Translations under genes and position numbers: made by a program
In this document: positions 43,542-52,136 of the stretch, piece by piece
How the letters are laid out: the number at the start of each line of letters is the position of its first letter
Numbering within the stretch: the first letter of the stretch is position 1
The notes under the pieces: model-generated
Database searches by the model: none
What the model saw: the letters and a program-made list of their open reading frames with translations, nothing else
What the model was told of the DNA's origin: nothing
Origin: Gemmatimonadota bacterium
GTDB taxonomy: Bacteria; Gemmatimonadota; Gemmatimonadetes; Gemmatimonadales; GWC2-71-9
Length of the DNA: 64,000 nt
Direction: 5' to 3'
Assembly (NCBI GenBank): GCA_016720805.1
Contig: JADKJZ010000014.1
Location: 620,001 to 684,000, forward strand

Positions 43542-44909
43542 TCAGCGTCCGAAGGAGGGAAACTGCACCACGGATTCGTGGCCACCAGGTCCGACGGCGG
43601 CCACGCCAAAGAGAAAGTCGTCGATGATCACGTTCTCGAGCGTCACTTGGGTGCTGCCGGCCGGCACCCAGCGCCAGTTGGTCCACTGCGGTGCGGTCGT
43701 GTCGCGCCAGTACACTTTGTAGCCCAGCGGTGCCGCGCCCGGCGCCGCGGTCCACGAGACCGTGGTCGAGGCCGAGACCGCGCCGCGGAGCCGCACGGCG
43801 CTTGGTGGGGCGGGCGCCCAGGCGAGCGCCGCGAGCACGATGGCGTTGACGCCCGTCATCTTCGCGACATAGGGGAAGTTGACCCCCGCGACGACGTCCC
43901 CATACACGCGGCCGTTCTCCGTCCGCAGGTCCTGGTGCTGCCGGTCGTAGTGCTCGTGGCTTTCCATGATCCGAACGCCCGGCATCCCGAGGTCGTTGAA
44001 CGGCCGATGATGCCCGCCACGCGAGAAGCGGTCGAGTCGGTAGATGAGCCGTGGCTGCATCTCCGGCATCGTGGCGCGGACGACGCGTTCGACGTATCGC
44101 GCCAGCTGACGCGAGATCCCGTCGACCTCGCCGCCACTGGTGCGCCGCGCCTTCCGCTCGGCCTCGGTCTCCGTCGGCGGCGTCGGTTCCGAGAAGATCC
44201 GGAAGGAGCGGTTGTCGATCTCGCCGTTGATCCCCTCGATGTTGCCGATCATGTCGTTGTTCAGCACCGCCTCGACGGTCCAGGCGGAGTCGACGAATTC
44301 CTTCGCGAGCTGCTGCCCGCCCCACAGCCCCTGCTCCTCGCCGCTGAGCCCGGCGTAGATGATCGTCTTGCCGAAGCGATAGCGCGTGAGCAGGCGCGCG
44401 GCCTCGACCGTGCCGGCGAGGCCGCTGGCGTTGTCGTTCGCGCCCGGCGCGTCCTTCACGCCGTCGCTGCCGTTGCTGTTCCGCGAGTCGATGTCGCCCG
44501 ACATCATCACGACGCGCGCCGGCGTCGCCGTGCCGCGCTGGATCGCCACGACATTCACCACGTCGACATCCGGCGTGGCGCGTGTGCCGGTGCCGCTCCC
44601 CTTCACGGTGCTCCGCGTGTAACGGACCTCGAGGCACCCCCCGCACGCCTTGCTGATCTGCTGGAATTCGGCATACAGCCAGCGTCGCGCTGCGCCGATC
44701 CCGCGGGTCGTGGAGATGGTGTCGCTGAAGGTGCTGCGTGTCCCGAAGCCGGCGAGCCGTCGGACATCAGCTTCGATCCGTGTCGCGGAGGGGGCGTGGG
44801 CGATCGAGTCGAGGCGGGGATCAAAGGCCGGCGGAACGCCTTGGGCGGCAAGCGGTGCGGCAACCAGTCGTGCCGCAACCACGGCACCGAGCAGGGAAAC
44901 ACGAAGCAT
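43542..44909 (-). CDS. Secreted M28 family metallopeptidase with C-terminal fibronectin-like domain
   Basis: 455-aa exported aminopeptidase-like enzyme. Start ATG 44909 gives a Sec signal (LRVSLLGAVVAARLVAAPLAAQ). The M28 di-zinc site is visible: ARVVMMSGDIDSRN (the usual His is replaced by the Asp-containing GDIDS), APGANDNASG (Asp), LSGEEQGLWG (catalytic Glu pair), NNDMIGN (Asp) and the late His in MESHEHYDR. The last ~90 residues (APAPPSAVRLRGAVSASTTV...) resemble a fibronectin type III module. First gene of a four-gene operon with a TonB receptor. Confidence 0.88.
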   Translation of the reverse strand: MLRVSLLGAVVAARLVAAPLAAQGVPPAFDPRLDSIAHAPSATRIEADVRRLAGFGTRSTFSDTISTTRGIGAARRWLYAEFQQISKACGGCLEVRYTRSTVKGSGTGTRATPDVDVVNVVAIQRGTATPARVVMMSGDIDSRNSNGSDGVKDAPGANDNASGLAGTVEAARLLTRYRFGKTIIYAGLSGEEQGLWGGQQLAKEFVDSAWTVEAVLNNDMIGNIEGINGEIDNRSFRIFSEPTPPTETEAERKARRTSGGEVDGISRQLARYVERVVRATMPEMQPRLIYRLDRFSRGGHHRPFNDLGMPGVRIMESHEHYDRQHQDLRTENGRVYGDVVAGVNFPYVAKMTGVNAIVLAALAWAPAPPSAVRLRGAVSASTTVSWTAAPGAAPLGYKVYWRDTTAPQWTNWRWVPAGSTQVTLENVIIDDFLFGVAAVGPGGHESVVQFPSFGR

Positions 44910-45090
44910 GTCGGGGGTCCGTCGGGTGGAGGAGAGAGTGCGGAAAGTAACTCCCCCGGACGCCGCGCGTGAGATGCCGGGGCGGCGCGACGTTTCACTC
45001 TGTGTGTCGACTGGGGCGCTGCGCGTCCCCCCCTCCAATATCGCGAATGACTCCCGCCCTGCGCCCTGGTGCCCTGACAAGGATGGAATC

Positions 45091-45309
45091 ATGAAACGCC
45101 CTGCGGCTCGGCTGATCGTGCCGGCCCCGGCGGCCGACGAGCCGGAACCGAAGCAGACGGGGTCAGCGGATCGGGCGCCCGATCTGGTGCTCTACGCCTC
45201 CAGTGACGCCTCACGTCCCGGCCCGCGATTCGTCGCACCGACGGCGCGCACCACCTGGCTGGAGCGGTGGTGGAAACGACTCATGGCCCCGACCCGCCGG
45301 CGGCGTTAG
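45091..45309 (+). CDS. Small basic hypothetical protein
   Basis: 72 aa, basic, Pro/Ala-rich, ending in WLERWWKRLMAPTRRRR; no membrane segment or signal. An AAGGA ribosome site ends about 8 nt before the ATG, which supports translation. Its stop overlaps the 3' end of the convergent DUF1501 gene by 4 bp. Family unknown; it could also be a chance frame. Confidence 0.45.
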   Translation: MKRPAARLIVPAPAADEPEPKQTGSADRAPDLVLYASSDASRPGPRFVAPTARTTWLERWWKRLMAPTRRRR

Positions 45310-46556
45310 CCGAAGAGCCCGAGCCGAGCACCAGGGGTGAAGTCGGGAAAGACGGAGGCGAGGTCGGTGGTGCCGAGGTGCCCGGTGAGTACCTCGCTGA
45401 AGAGCGCGCGGAAATCGGTGGTGACGGCCAGGTCGCGCCCCTCATGACGCGCCTCGGGCGCGAGTCCCGGCCACCGCCCGAGCACCTGTTTCCCGCGGAC
45501 CCCGCCGCCGATCACCATCATCGCCGTCCCGTGCCCGTGGTCAGTGCCGCCGGTCCCGTTTTCCTTCACCGTGCGGCCGAACTCGCTCATCGTGAGCACC
45601 ACCACGTCGCGCATCCGGTCGCCGAGATCGGTGGTGAACGCGGCGAGTGCCCCGCCGAATTCGTCGAGCCGCGTCGCCAGCTGGCCCTGCCCACTCCCCT
45701 GATTCACGTGCGTGTCCCACCCACCGACATCCACGAACGCAATCTGCATCCCGAGGTCGGCACGGATCAGCTGCGCCACCTGCTGGAGCGCGGTCGCCAG
45801 CTTCCCGCGGCCATACACCGCACCGTTGGCCGGCGGCAGCGCGGTCGGGTTGGCGCTCTTGAGCATCTTGATCGCCTCGAACCCTTCGGCCGAGGACGAC
45901 GCGACCAGCCCGGTCGCGGCACCGTCGTAGAGCGATTCAAACGCCCGGGTCAATCGCTCGTTGCCTTCGCTCCGCGCGGTGCGCACGCCGAAGGCGCGCA
46001 GGTCGTCGATGGCCAGGGCCGGGGCACTGCCTGCCAGCATCCGGGGAAGCTGCGGGCCGAAGGCGACGGCACGGAACGGTGTCTCGGCGTGCTCCCGGGC
46101 ATGCTCGCAATAGCGATTGGCCCATCCGGAGGTCGTCGACTTCCGGTCGGGCGTGCCACTCTCCATGTAGTCCTGTGCGTCGAAATGCGATCGGGTGGTG
46201 GAGGGTGAGCCGACGGCGTGGACGATTGCCATCGATCCCTGATCCCACAAAGGCTTGAGCGGCGCCAGCCGTGGATGCAGCGCAAACATCCCGTCGAGGG
46301 TCACGAGTTCCGACTTCGGGAGCGCAATCCGCTCGCGCTCGCGCCAGTACCAGGGGTCGCCGGCCGGGACGATCATCGAGAGTCCATCAACGGCCCCGCG
46401 CTGGAAGAGGCAGACCAGCGTCTTCCCGCTCGGCACGCCGCCGAGCTGCTGGCGCAGCGCGTAGGCGGCCCGATCGACGAAGAGCGGGTCGGCACCAAGC
46501 GAGACCAGGGCGAGTCCACCCGCCTTCATGAACGCGCGTCGAGAGATCGTCATCAT
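45306..46556 (-). CDS. DUF1501 family protein, Tat-exported
   Basis: 416 aa. Twin-arginine signal TISRRAFMKAGGLALVSLG; then the sulfatase/alkaline-phosphatase-like DUF1501 fold: TLVCLFQRGAVDGLSMIVP, FALHPRLAPLKPLWDQG, RSHFDAQDYMESG, WDTHVNQGSGQGQL, VLTMSEFGRTVKENGTGGTD and HGHGTAMMVIGGGV. The conserved Asp, His and Glu residues would suit metal binding. Function is unknown, though the family is nearly always paired with DUF1800, as here (ATGA overlap). Confidence 0.92.
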   Translation of the reverse strand: MMTISRRAFMKAGGLALVSLGADPLFVDRAAYALRQQLGGVPSGKTLVCLFQRGAVDGLSMIVPAGDPWYWRERERIALPKSELVTLDGMFALHPRLAPLKPLWDQGSMAIVHAVGSPSTTRSHFDAQDYMESGTPDRKSTTSGWANRYCEHAREHAETPFRAVAFGPQLPRMLAGSAPALAIDDLRAFGVRTARSEGNERLTRAFESLYDGAATGLVASSSAEGFEAIKMLKSANPTALPPANGAVYGRGKLATALQQVAQLIRADLGMQIAFVDVGGWDTHVNQGSGQGQLATRLDEFGGALAAFTTDLGDRMRDVVVLTMSEFGRTVKENGTGGTDHGHGTAMMVIGGGVRGKQVLGRWPGLAPEARHEGRDLAVTTDFRALFSEVLTGHLGTTDLASVFPDFTPGARLGLFG

Positions 46557-48232
46557 TGCCTCTGGAATTCAGGGCCGCCCAGCGCGAGGCCAACGGCCAT
46601 CGCACGCGCGGCACGCGGATCGGTGATGTCGGCAAGCTCGCGACGGATCGCGATCCGGGTGCGTTCGGACATGGCGCCCCCGAGGATGGCCCGGTTGACG
46701 GCGTTCAGGAGTGCCTCGTGATCGGCGGTGACTGGCACCAGCTGATCGAGCTGGACGGTCACGCCGGGGAGTCGGTTCGAGGCCAGCGCGACCGCGGCAT
46801 TCATCCGCGCCAACAGGGCACCGCTGTTCACCCAGTCGGCCGAGGCCTCGGGATAGCCATTCGGGGTGACCATGTTGAAGAGCGGCTGGCCGAGCCGTTG
46901 CAGCTGCGACGCCAGCCGCGGGGTCGCATCGGGGGCACCGCCGACGGCACGCACGGCGCTCGCCACGAACTCCAGCGGAGTCTTCGTCTTCGATTGCACG
47001 TTGGTCAACGCCCAGAAGTCCGGCGAGTGGACGATCGCGCGCATCACCGTCCGGATGTCGCCGTCGCTCTGCCGCCAGGCGCGCACCGCGTCATCGATGC
47101 ATCCATCGGGCGGCACATCCGCGACGAAGCGCGCGCAGAGCTTGGCACTCAGGTGATGCATCGTGGCCGGGTGGGTGGCCAGCATGGCCAGCAGGGCGCG
47201 CCCTTCGTCTTCGCCGTGGCCTGCGGGGAAGGTGCGCCCGAGGACGACCTTCTCCCCGCGATCGTGCGCCTGCGCAAGAAACTGGAAGCGGTGATCGCCC
47301 CGGCGATCGATCGTCCAACCGGTCAGGATGCGCGCGACGTTGATCACATCCTGCTGGGTGTAGCCCCCGTCGACGCCGAGGGTGTGCAGCTCGAGCAGTT
47401 CGCGGGCGTAGTTCTCGTTGAGCCCCCGCGGCATCCGGGCCTTGAGCTGCTCGGCCCTCGCCGGGTCCATCGCCTGCGGGCGTGTGCCGGGGCGTCCGGT
47501 GGCCCGCCTCGGCATCTGCCCAGGACGTTGCGGCTGACGAGCGGCGCGCGTGGCCATCGTCGCGACCGCAGAATTGTCCGCGACACTCTGGACGTTGTCG
47601 AGGTAGAACAGCATCGCCGGTGAGGTGGCCGTCGCGACCAGCAACTCCTCGAATCGTCCCAGGGCGTGTCCGCGAATGGTTCGTTCGAGGTAGTCGGCGA
47701 AGTACGCGCGGTCGAAGCCCTTGGCGATGTAGACATTGAAGTGGTTGAGCCAGAAGTCGGCGAGGACTTCGGCGAGCTGCCGATCTGAGACCACGGCGCG
47801 CGCCAACGTCACGCTCTGCAACTCTCCCAGCAACTCGCGGAGGTCGCGCTTCCCGCCGCCATCGGCCTGCCGCTTCTGCACCTGCAGGGTGCGGAGCGTC
47901 CCGGAATCCGCGCCCTGCGCTTGCGCCTTGAGCGCCTTGGCCAGCTGGTCGGTGTGCATCGCGACCATCGCCGACATCGGGGTCCGCAGGACCTCGTAGG
48001 GGCGCTCCCAGGCCTCGAGGGCCGGGTCACGGAGGTCGCGGACCGCCAGCTGGCGATCGACCCAGCGCATGACCCCCTCCTGAACCACGGCTTCAACTTG
48101 GCCGGGGGTCGGGCCGTATCCGAGACGATTCAAGGCGTGTCGCGCCGAGTCGGCGGGGGTCAGCTGACTTTGGGCACCGAGGGGCGCCGCGGCAAGCAGG
48201 GCGACGATGCAGAGAGAGGATGGGGTTCGCAT
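46553..48232 (-). CDS. DUF1800 family protein, secreted
   Basis: 559 aa. Sec signal MRTPSSLCIVALLAAAPLGAQ. DUF1800 markers: ARHALNRLGYGPTPGQVEAV, VLADFWLNHFNVYI, GLNENYARELLELHTLGVDG, YTQQDVINVARILTGW and LSAKLCARFVADVPPDGC. ATG 48232 gives the proper signal; the in-frame extension upstream overlaps the divergent gene at 48353. The Arg/Pro-rich insert near residue 225 is variable in the family. It is transcribed first and overlaps DUF1501 by 4 bp; the pair probably acts together in the envelope. Confidence 0.92.
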   Translation of the reverse strand: MRTPSSLCIVALLAAAPLGAQSQLTPADSARHALNRLGYGPTPGQVEAVVQEGVMRWVDRQLAVRDLRDPALEAWERPYEVLRTPMSAMVAMHTDQLAKALKAQAQGADSGTLRTLQVQKRQADGGGKRDLRELLGELQSVTLARAVVSDRQLAEVLADFWLNHFNVYIAKGFDRAYFADYLERTIRGHALGRFEELLVATATSPAMLFYLDNVQSVADNSAVATMATRAARQPQRPGQMPRRATGRPGTRPQAMDPARAEQLKARMPRGLNENYARELLELHTLGVDGGYTQQDVINVARILTGWTIDRRGDHRFQFLAQAHDRGEKVVLGRTFPAGHGEDEGRALLAMLATHPATMHHLSAKLCARFVADVPPDGCIDDAVRAWRQSDGDIRTVMRAIVHSPDFWALTNVQSKTKTPLEFVASAVRAVGGAPDATPRLASQLQRLGQPLFNMVTPNGYPEASADWVNSGALLARMNAAVALASNRLPGVTVQLDQLVPVTADHEALLNAVNRAILGGAMSERTRIAIRRELADITDPRAARAMAVGLALGGPEFQRQ

Positions 48233-48352
48233 ACGTGGTGGACGCTCCTTCGCGGTGGCTGTTAACCTCCGGGTGGCCTCCGCTGCTTGACCAGCCCAGA
48301 TTACTCGCCCGCACGGGCTCCGGCCCCCACCTGATTCTGGAGATACCCCGCA

Positions 48353-49120
48353 TTGGCCCGTGCCTTCCCCCGTGGTCCCCGTCGTGTCGTGATGCCGATC
48401 CTGTTCGCCGTGGTCGGTGGATGCAGTCGAATCGGGTTGAACCTCCCCTCCGACGCCCCTGACCCGATTGCCGCTGGTCGCTCCGTCAAGCCGGCGTTCG
48501 GCTGGATCACCACCCGCGTCGGGCCCGGTGCCGAGCGCGCACCCGACGGGTCGATCGCGCTTGAGGCGGTCCGGTACGATGGCCGGGCGGTGTGGCAGCA
48601 GGTGCGCCGCTGGAAGGAGCCGGCGGGCGAGCATGCGGACTCGATCATTCTCGAGCGGTCCACGCTCCGGCCCATCGTCACCACCCGGATGACGCCCAAG
48701 GGGACCTGGACGGTACGGTACAATCTGCGTTCCGTCGATCGTCGCTTCACACCGGCCAAGGGTCGCGGGGGGTGGCACCACGCCGAGATCGTGGAGAACG
48801 CGCCCTACTCGGCGCTGGGCATCGAACTGGTCATTGCCGCCTTGCCGCTGACCGAGGGGTGGAAGGGCATTCTGCCGGTCGTGGTGGACACCGCCGACCA
48901 TGGCTGGAGCTGGCTGCGCTTCGAGGTGATGCGCGAGATGAGCCTGACCGAGAAGCCGAACTGGGTGACCAAGAGCTCGTGGGTGGTTGACTACACCCTC
49001 AACGGCGAACAGACCCGCCTGTGGATTGCCCAGGAGGGTCGGTCGGTTCGTCGGATCGAGAAGATCGGTCCGGACAATGAGGTCCTGCACTCGATGCGCC
49101 GCGTGCTGCTCGGGCAGTAG
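48353..49120 (+). CDS. Lipoprotein of unknown function
   Basis: 255 aa from TTG 48353. The basic N-terminus MARAFPRGPRRVV plus MPILFAVVGGC gives a lipoprotein signal (lipobox VVGGC); ATG 48392 is possible but leaves no basic residues. The body is beta-rich (YDGRAVWQQVRRWKEPAGE; ILERSTLRPIVTTRMTPKGT; WVVDYTLNGEQTRLWIAQEG) in a style like DUF3108/LolA-type proteins. It is transcribed divergently from DUF1800. Confidence 0.65.
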   Translation: MARAFPRGPRRVVMPILFAVVGGCSRIGLNLPSDAPDPIAAGRSVKPAFGWITTRVGPGAERAPDGSIALEAVRYDGRAVWQQVRRWKEPAGEHADSIILERSTLRPIVTTRMTPKGTWTVRYNLRSVDRRFTPAKGRGGWHHAEIVENAPYSALGIELVIAALPLTEGWKGILPVVVDTADHGWSWLRFEVMREMSLTEKPNWVTKSSWVVDYTLNGEQTRLWIAQEGRSVRRIEKIGPDNEVLHSMRRVLLGQ

Positions 49121-49150
49121 CCCCACCACGCAGCACGCGGCGCATCGCGC

Positions 49151-51976
49151 TCACGGCACCTGACCGGCCTTGGTTGGCTTGCGGGACTTCAGGTGCTCCT
49201 CCATCCCCAGCCGCGGGACGCCGTTCACGTACCAATCCGGCGGCGTCTTCCCCATCAGCTTCGCATCGAAGAACTCGTCCATCCGGCGAGCGTAGTCCTT
49301 CATGTTCGCCGGCTTGGCGAGGCCATGGTTCTCGCCCGGGTAGGAGAGCATCAGCACTTCCTTCCCGAGCTCCCGCAGCGTGTTGTAGTAGGTCACGCCC
49401 TGGTTGAAGTCGACGGCGCCATCCTTGTCGTTGTGCAGGATGATCAGCGGCGTCTTCACCTTGTCGGCGAAGCGATTCGGCGAGTTGCGGACGTAGGCGT
49501 CCATGTTCTCGAGGAAGTTTCCCTTGAAGCGGCCCTGGCTGCTCTCGAAGATCGGCTGATTGGCGCTGCCGGAATTCCAGTACACCGAGCTGTACATCGA
49601 GATCATGTCGGTGAGGGGGGCGCCGGCGATGGCCGCCTTGAAGAGGTCGGTCTGGGTGACGAGGAAGGCGGTCTGGTAGCCGCCCCACGAGTGCCCCTGC
49701 AGGCCGACCTTGTCGATGTCCACGATGCCGGTGGCCGCCGCGGCCTTCACGGCCGGGATCACCGACCAGACGGCGCTCATGCCGGGGTTGTTGATCTCGT
49801 AGGTGATGTCGGGCATCAGCACCGCGTAGCCGCGCGCGGTGTAGTTCGACGGATTCAGGGCCCGCGTCTCGTTGGGGGCGGAGTACTGGTGCAGCCCCTG
49901 CGACAGCTTCTCGTAGATGTACACCAGCGTCGGGTACTTCTTGCCCGGCTCGTAGCCGGCGGGCAGGAAGAGCGCGGCCTGCAGCTTGACGCCGTGATCC
50001 GAGACGTAATCCACCAGCCGCGCGCCCGCGCTCCAGGCGTACTCCTTCTGCTGCGGATTGATGTCGGTCATCCGCTTCGGTGCGACGAACGTCGGGCCGG
50101 CGAGATACCAGTCGGGGAAGTCGCGGAAGGTGCCCTTCGAGAAGGCAAACATGTCGGCGTCACGCGCGCGGGTGACGCGGACCGCCGCGTCTTCCCACAG
50201 GAGCGGGGTGGCACCCGGCTTGGCCGGGTCGACCTTCGTCAGGCCTTCCTTCTTGGTCCACTCGCCATAGGTGCCGATCAGCATCGGCTTCGTGAGGTCG
50301 AGGCCGCGCTGCCGCGGGTTGCTCACCAACACCTGGCGGTAGCGGATGCCATCCTTCTTGCCGTTGCCGGTGAGGTTGACGGCGGAACCGCCGCGAACCG
50401 GGAAACGCCAGATGTCCCAGCCGTCGGTGAGCAGCAGCGTCAGGCCGTCAACCGACCATCCCACCGGGAAGCGCGGCGGCTTGACGACATTGTGATCGTC
50501 CTCGTCGTTCCAGAACGTCGTGGCGACGCCGGCCGTCAGGTTGCGGCTTGCCCCGCCGGCGAATTCCTGCACGAAATAGTGTCCGTCGTCCATGTACGCG
50601 AAACGCTGCCCGTCGGGCGACGTCATCAGGGATGCCGTGCTCGCCGTGGTCACCTTGCGGCGTGCCCCGGTGGCGAGGTCGATGACATAGGCGTCGCGCT
50701 TCCGCACGCCCGACAGATTGGCGTCGAGTTCGTACGCGCGGTCATCGTATCCGACCGCCCACCGATCCATCGGCGCGGCGGTCACCGTCTTCATGTCGTC
50801 GGTTGCGAGTTGCAGGAAGCGCTGGTCGGCCATCCGATAGAGCGAGAGGTAGCTGTACGCCTTGTCGGCACTCTCCTGCACCTTCTGTTGCGGCTGCAGG
50901 CGGGCGTCCTTGCCGTGCCAGATCTCCACGTTCGGCTTCTCGTCGTCTTCCCACTCGGCGCCCTTCGCCTTGGGCGGGTTCACGGCCCGAATGCCGAGAT
51001 AGAGGCCATCGAACGTCTGCGTCCAGCGCGGCGCGCGGTCCCCGGCAATCTTCATCCTGGCCGGAAAGCCGGTGGCCGCACTCGGCTCGTACACCGTGCG
51101 CGTCGGACCGGCCGCCGTGAAATTCTTCCACGCGACGACTGCGAACAACGTGTCCGTCGCCGCGCTGTCTGGCATGCCACGAAGCACCGCCAGCGCGAGG
51201 CCGCTGTCGGCCCACGTCAACCGGCGATACAGCCCCTTGCTGTTGTCGGCAGCGCGCACCACGTCGGTCTTCATGTTGCGGAGCTGCACGCCGTTCCCGA
51301 CGCGGCTCGGCGTCTCGACCGTATACGCCAGCCACTCGCCGCTCCAGTCGAAACCGAATTCACCGACATCGGCCACGGTGAGCGACGTGTTGTGGACAAG
51401 GTCGTGGAGGATGATGGCCGACGAGGCGCTCGCGGCGGGGGCCGCCGGTGGCGCGCCGGGCGCGGCGGCGGCAGGCGTCGGCGCATCACTGGCGGCCTGC
51501 AGCGCGACCCACGACGGCTTCTCGCCGGCGAAGACGATCCGACGGACCTTCTCCACCTCGCGCTTTTCGCCGGTGGTCAGGTTGAGCAACATCGCCGTCG
51601 CCTGCACCGGCTTGCGGTCCTTCTTCAGTTTCTTGCTGTCCTTGAAGGTCGGCCACGACAGCCAGGCGGCCCACTTCGCGTCACCCGACAGCGTCAACTG
51701 ACTCGCCTGCGACCCGTCGCCGACGGGAAAGCGGTATTCCTGCGTCGTCCCGGTCGAGCGGATGACCACCTCGGCATCGCCCTCGGCGGGCGCGACGGTG
51801 TACGCGAACCAGGTACCGTCGTTGGAGAGCGCGCTGCCGCGCATCGACTTCCACCCGTTCATCGCCTCGGTGGTCAGAGGCTTCAGGGCGGTCGGCGCGG
51901 CGACCTGTTGTGCGCTGATCACCGCGCTCGGGAGCAAGACCAGGGCGGCAGCAAACCGGACGAAACGAGGCAACAT
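49151..51976 (-). CDS. Secreted S9 family prolyl oligopeptidase-like peptidase
   Basis: 941-aa serine peptidase. Start ATG 51976 gives a Sec signal (PRFVRFAAALVLLPSAVISAQ); the frame extends 45 codons upstream, but those are encoded by heptamer repeats and are not credible. An N-terminal beta-propeller (about residues 30-640) is followed by an alpha/beta-hydrolase domain with catalytic Ser763 in QGHSWGGYQTAF, Asp852 in LHNDKDGAVDF and His884 in GENHGLAKP. It follows the peptide transporter operon on the same strand, so it may produce the peptides that the transporter imports. Confidence 0.94.
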   Translation of the reverse strand: MLPRFVRFAAALVLLPSAVISAQQVAAPTALKPLTTEAMNGWKSMRGSALSNDGTWFAYTVAPAEGDAEVVIRSTGTTQEYRFPVGDGSQASQLTLSGDAKWAAWLSWPTFKDSKKLKKDRKPVQATAMLLNLTTGEKREVEKVRRIVFAGEKPSWVALQAASDAPTPAAAAPGAPPAAPAASASSAIILHDLVHNTSLTVADVGEFGFDWSGEWLAYTVETPSRVGNGVQLRNMKTDVVRAADNSKGLYRRLTWADSGLALAVLRGMPDSAATDTLFAVVAWKNFTAAGPTRTVYEPSAATGFPARMKIAGDRAPRWTQTFDGLYLGIRAVNPPKAKGAEWEDDEKPNVEIWHGKDARLQPQQKVQESADKAYSYLSLYRMADQRFLQLATDDMKTVTAAPMDRWAVGYDDRAYELDANLSGVRKRDAYVIDLATGARRKVTTASTASLMTSPDGQRFAYMDDGHYFVQEFAGGASRNLTAGVATTFWNDEDDHNVVKPPRFPVGWSVDGLTLLLTDGWDIWRFPVRGGSAVNLTGNGKKDGIRYRQVLVSNPRQRGLDLTKPMLIGTYGEWTKKEGLTKVDPAKPGATPLLWEDAAVRVTRARDADMFAFSKGTFRDFPDWYLAGPTFVAPKRMTDINPQQKEYAWSAGARLVDYVSDHGVKLQAALFLPAGYEPGKKYPTLVYIYEKLSQGLHQYSAPNETRALNPSNYTARGYAVLMPDITYEINNPGMSAVWSVIPAVKAAAATGIVDIDKVGLQGHSWGGYQTAFLVTQTDLFKAAIAGAPLTDMISMYSSVYWNSGSANQPIFESSQGRFKGNFLENMDAYVRNSPNRFADKVKTPLIILHNDKDGAVDFNQGVTYYNTLRELGKEVLMLSYPGENHGLAKPANMKDYARRMDEFFDAKLMGKTPPDWYVNGVPRLGMEEHLKSRKPTKAGQVP

Positions 51977-51996
51977 CAAGGACCTCCAGGTGAGAG

Positions 51997-52066
51997 CGAA
52001 CGGCGAACGGCGAACGGCGAACGGCGAGAAGCGAGAAGCGAGAAGCGAGAAGCGAGAAGCGAGAAG
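51997..52066. repeat. Compound heptamer tandem array: CGAACGG x4, CGAGAAG x6
   Basis: Ten exact 7-bp units in a row: four CGAACGG (51997-52024) then six CGAGAAG (52025-52066). It lies 20 bp upstream of the S9 peptidase start codon, in the space between dppF and that gene. The switch between two related units inside one array suggests expansion by slippage or unequal exchange. Confidence 0.93.
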
Positions 52067-52108
52067 CGCGCAGTGTTGATTACTGGTGACTGGAAACCAG
52101 GCATCGGC

Positions 52109-52136
52109 CACCGTTCACCGTTCACCGTTCACCGTT
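52109..52136. repeat. Heptamer tandem array: CACCGTT x4
   Basis: Four exact CACCGTT units (52109-52136), then degenerate CACCCCT/GACCCCT units. On the minus strand it encodes the last residues and the stop codon of dppF (52122-52124), so the array has replaced the original end of that gene. The 42 bp between this and the other array show no repeat. Confidence 0.92.

Noticed and set aside
48233..49129. 299-codon N-terminal extension of the DUF1800 frame
   Set aside because: Antisense to the lipoprotein gene at 48353 and upstream of a clear Sec signal at ATG 48232.
51977..52111. N-terminal extension of the S9 peptidase frame
   Set aside because: The extra 45 codons are translated heptamer repeats (LLASRFS units) and precede a normal signal peptide at ATG 51976.
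51997..52136. CRISPR-like array
   Set aside because: Units are 7 bp, directly adjacent and without spacers; no cas genes in the window.
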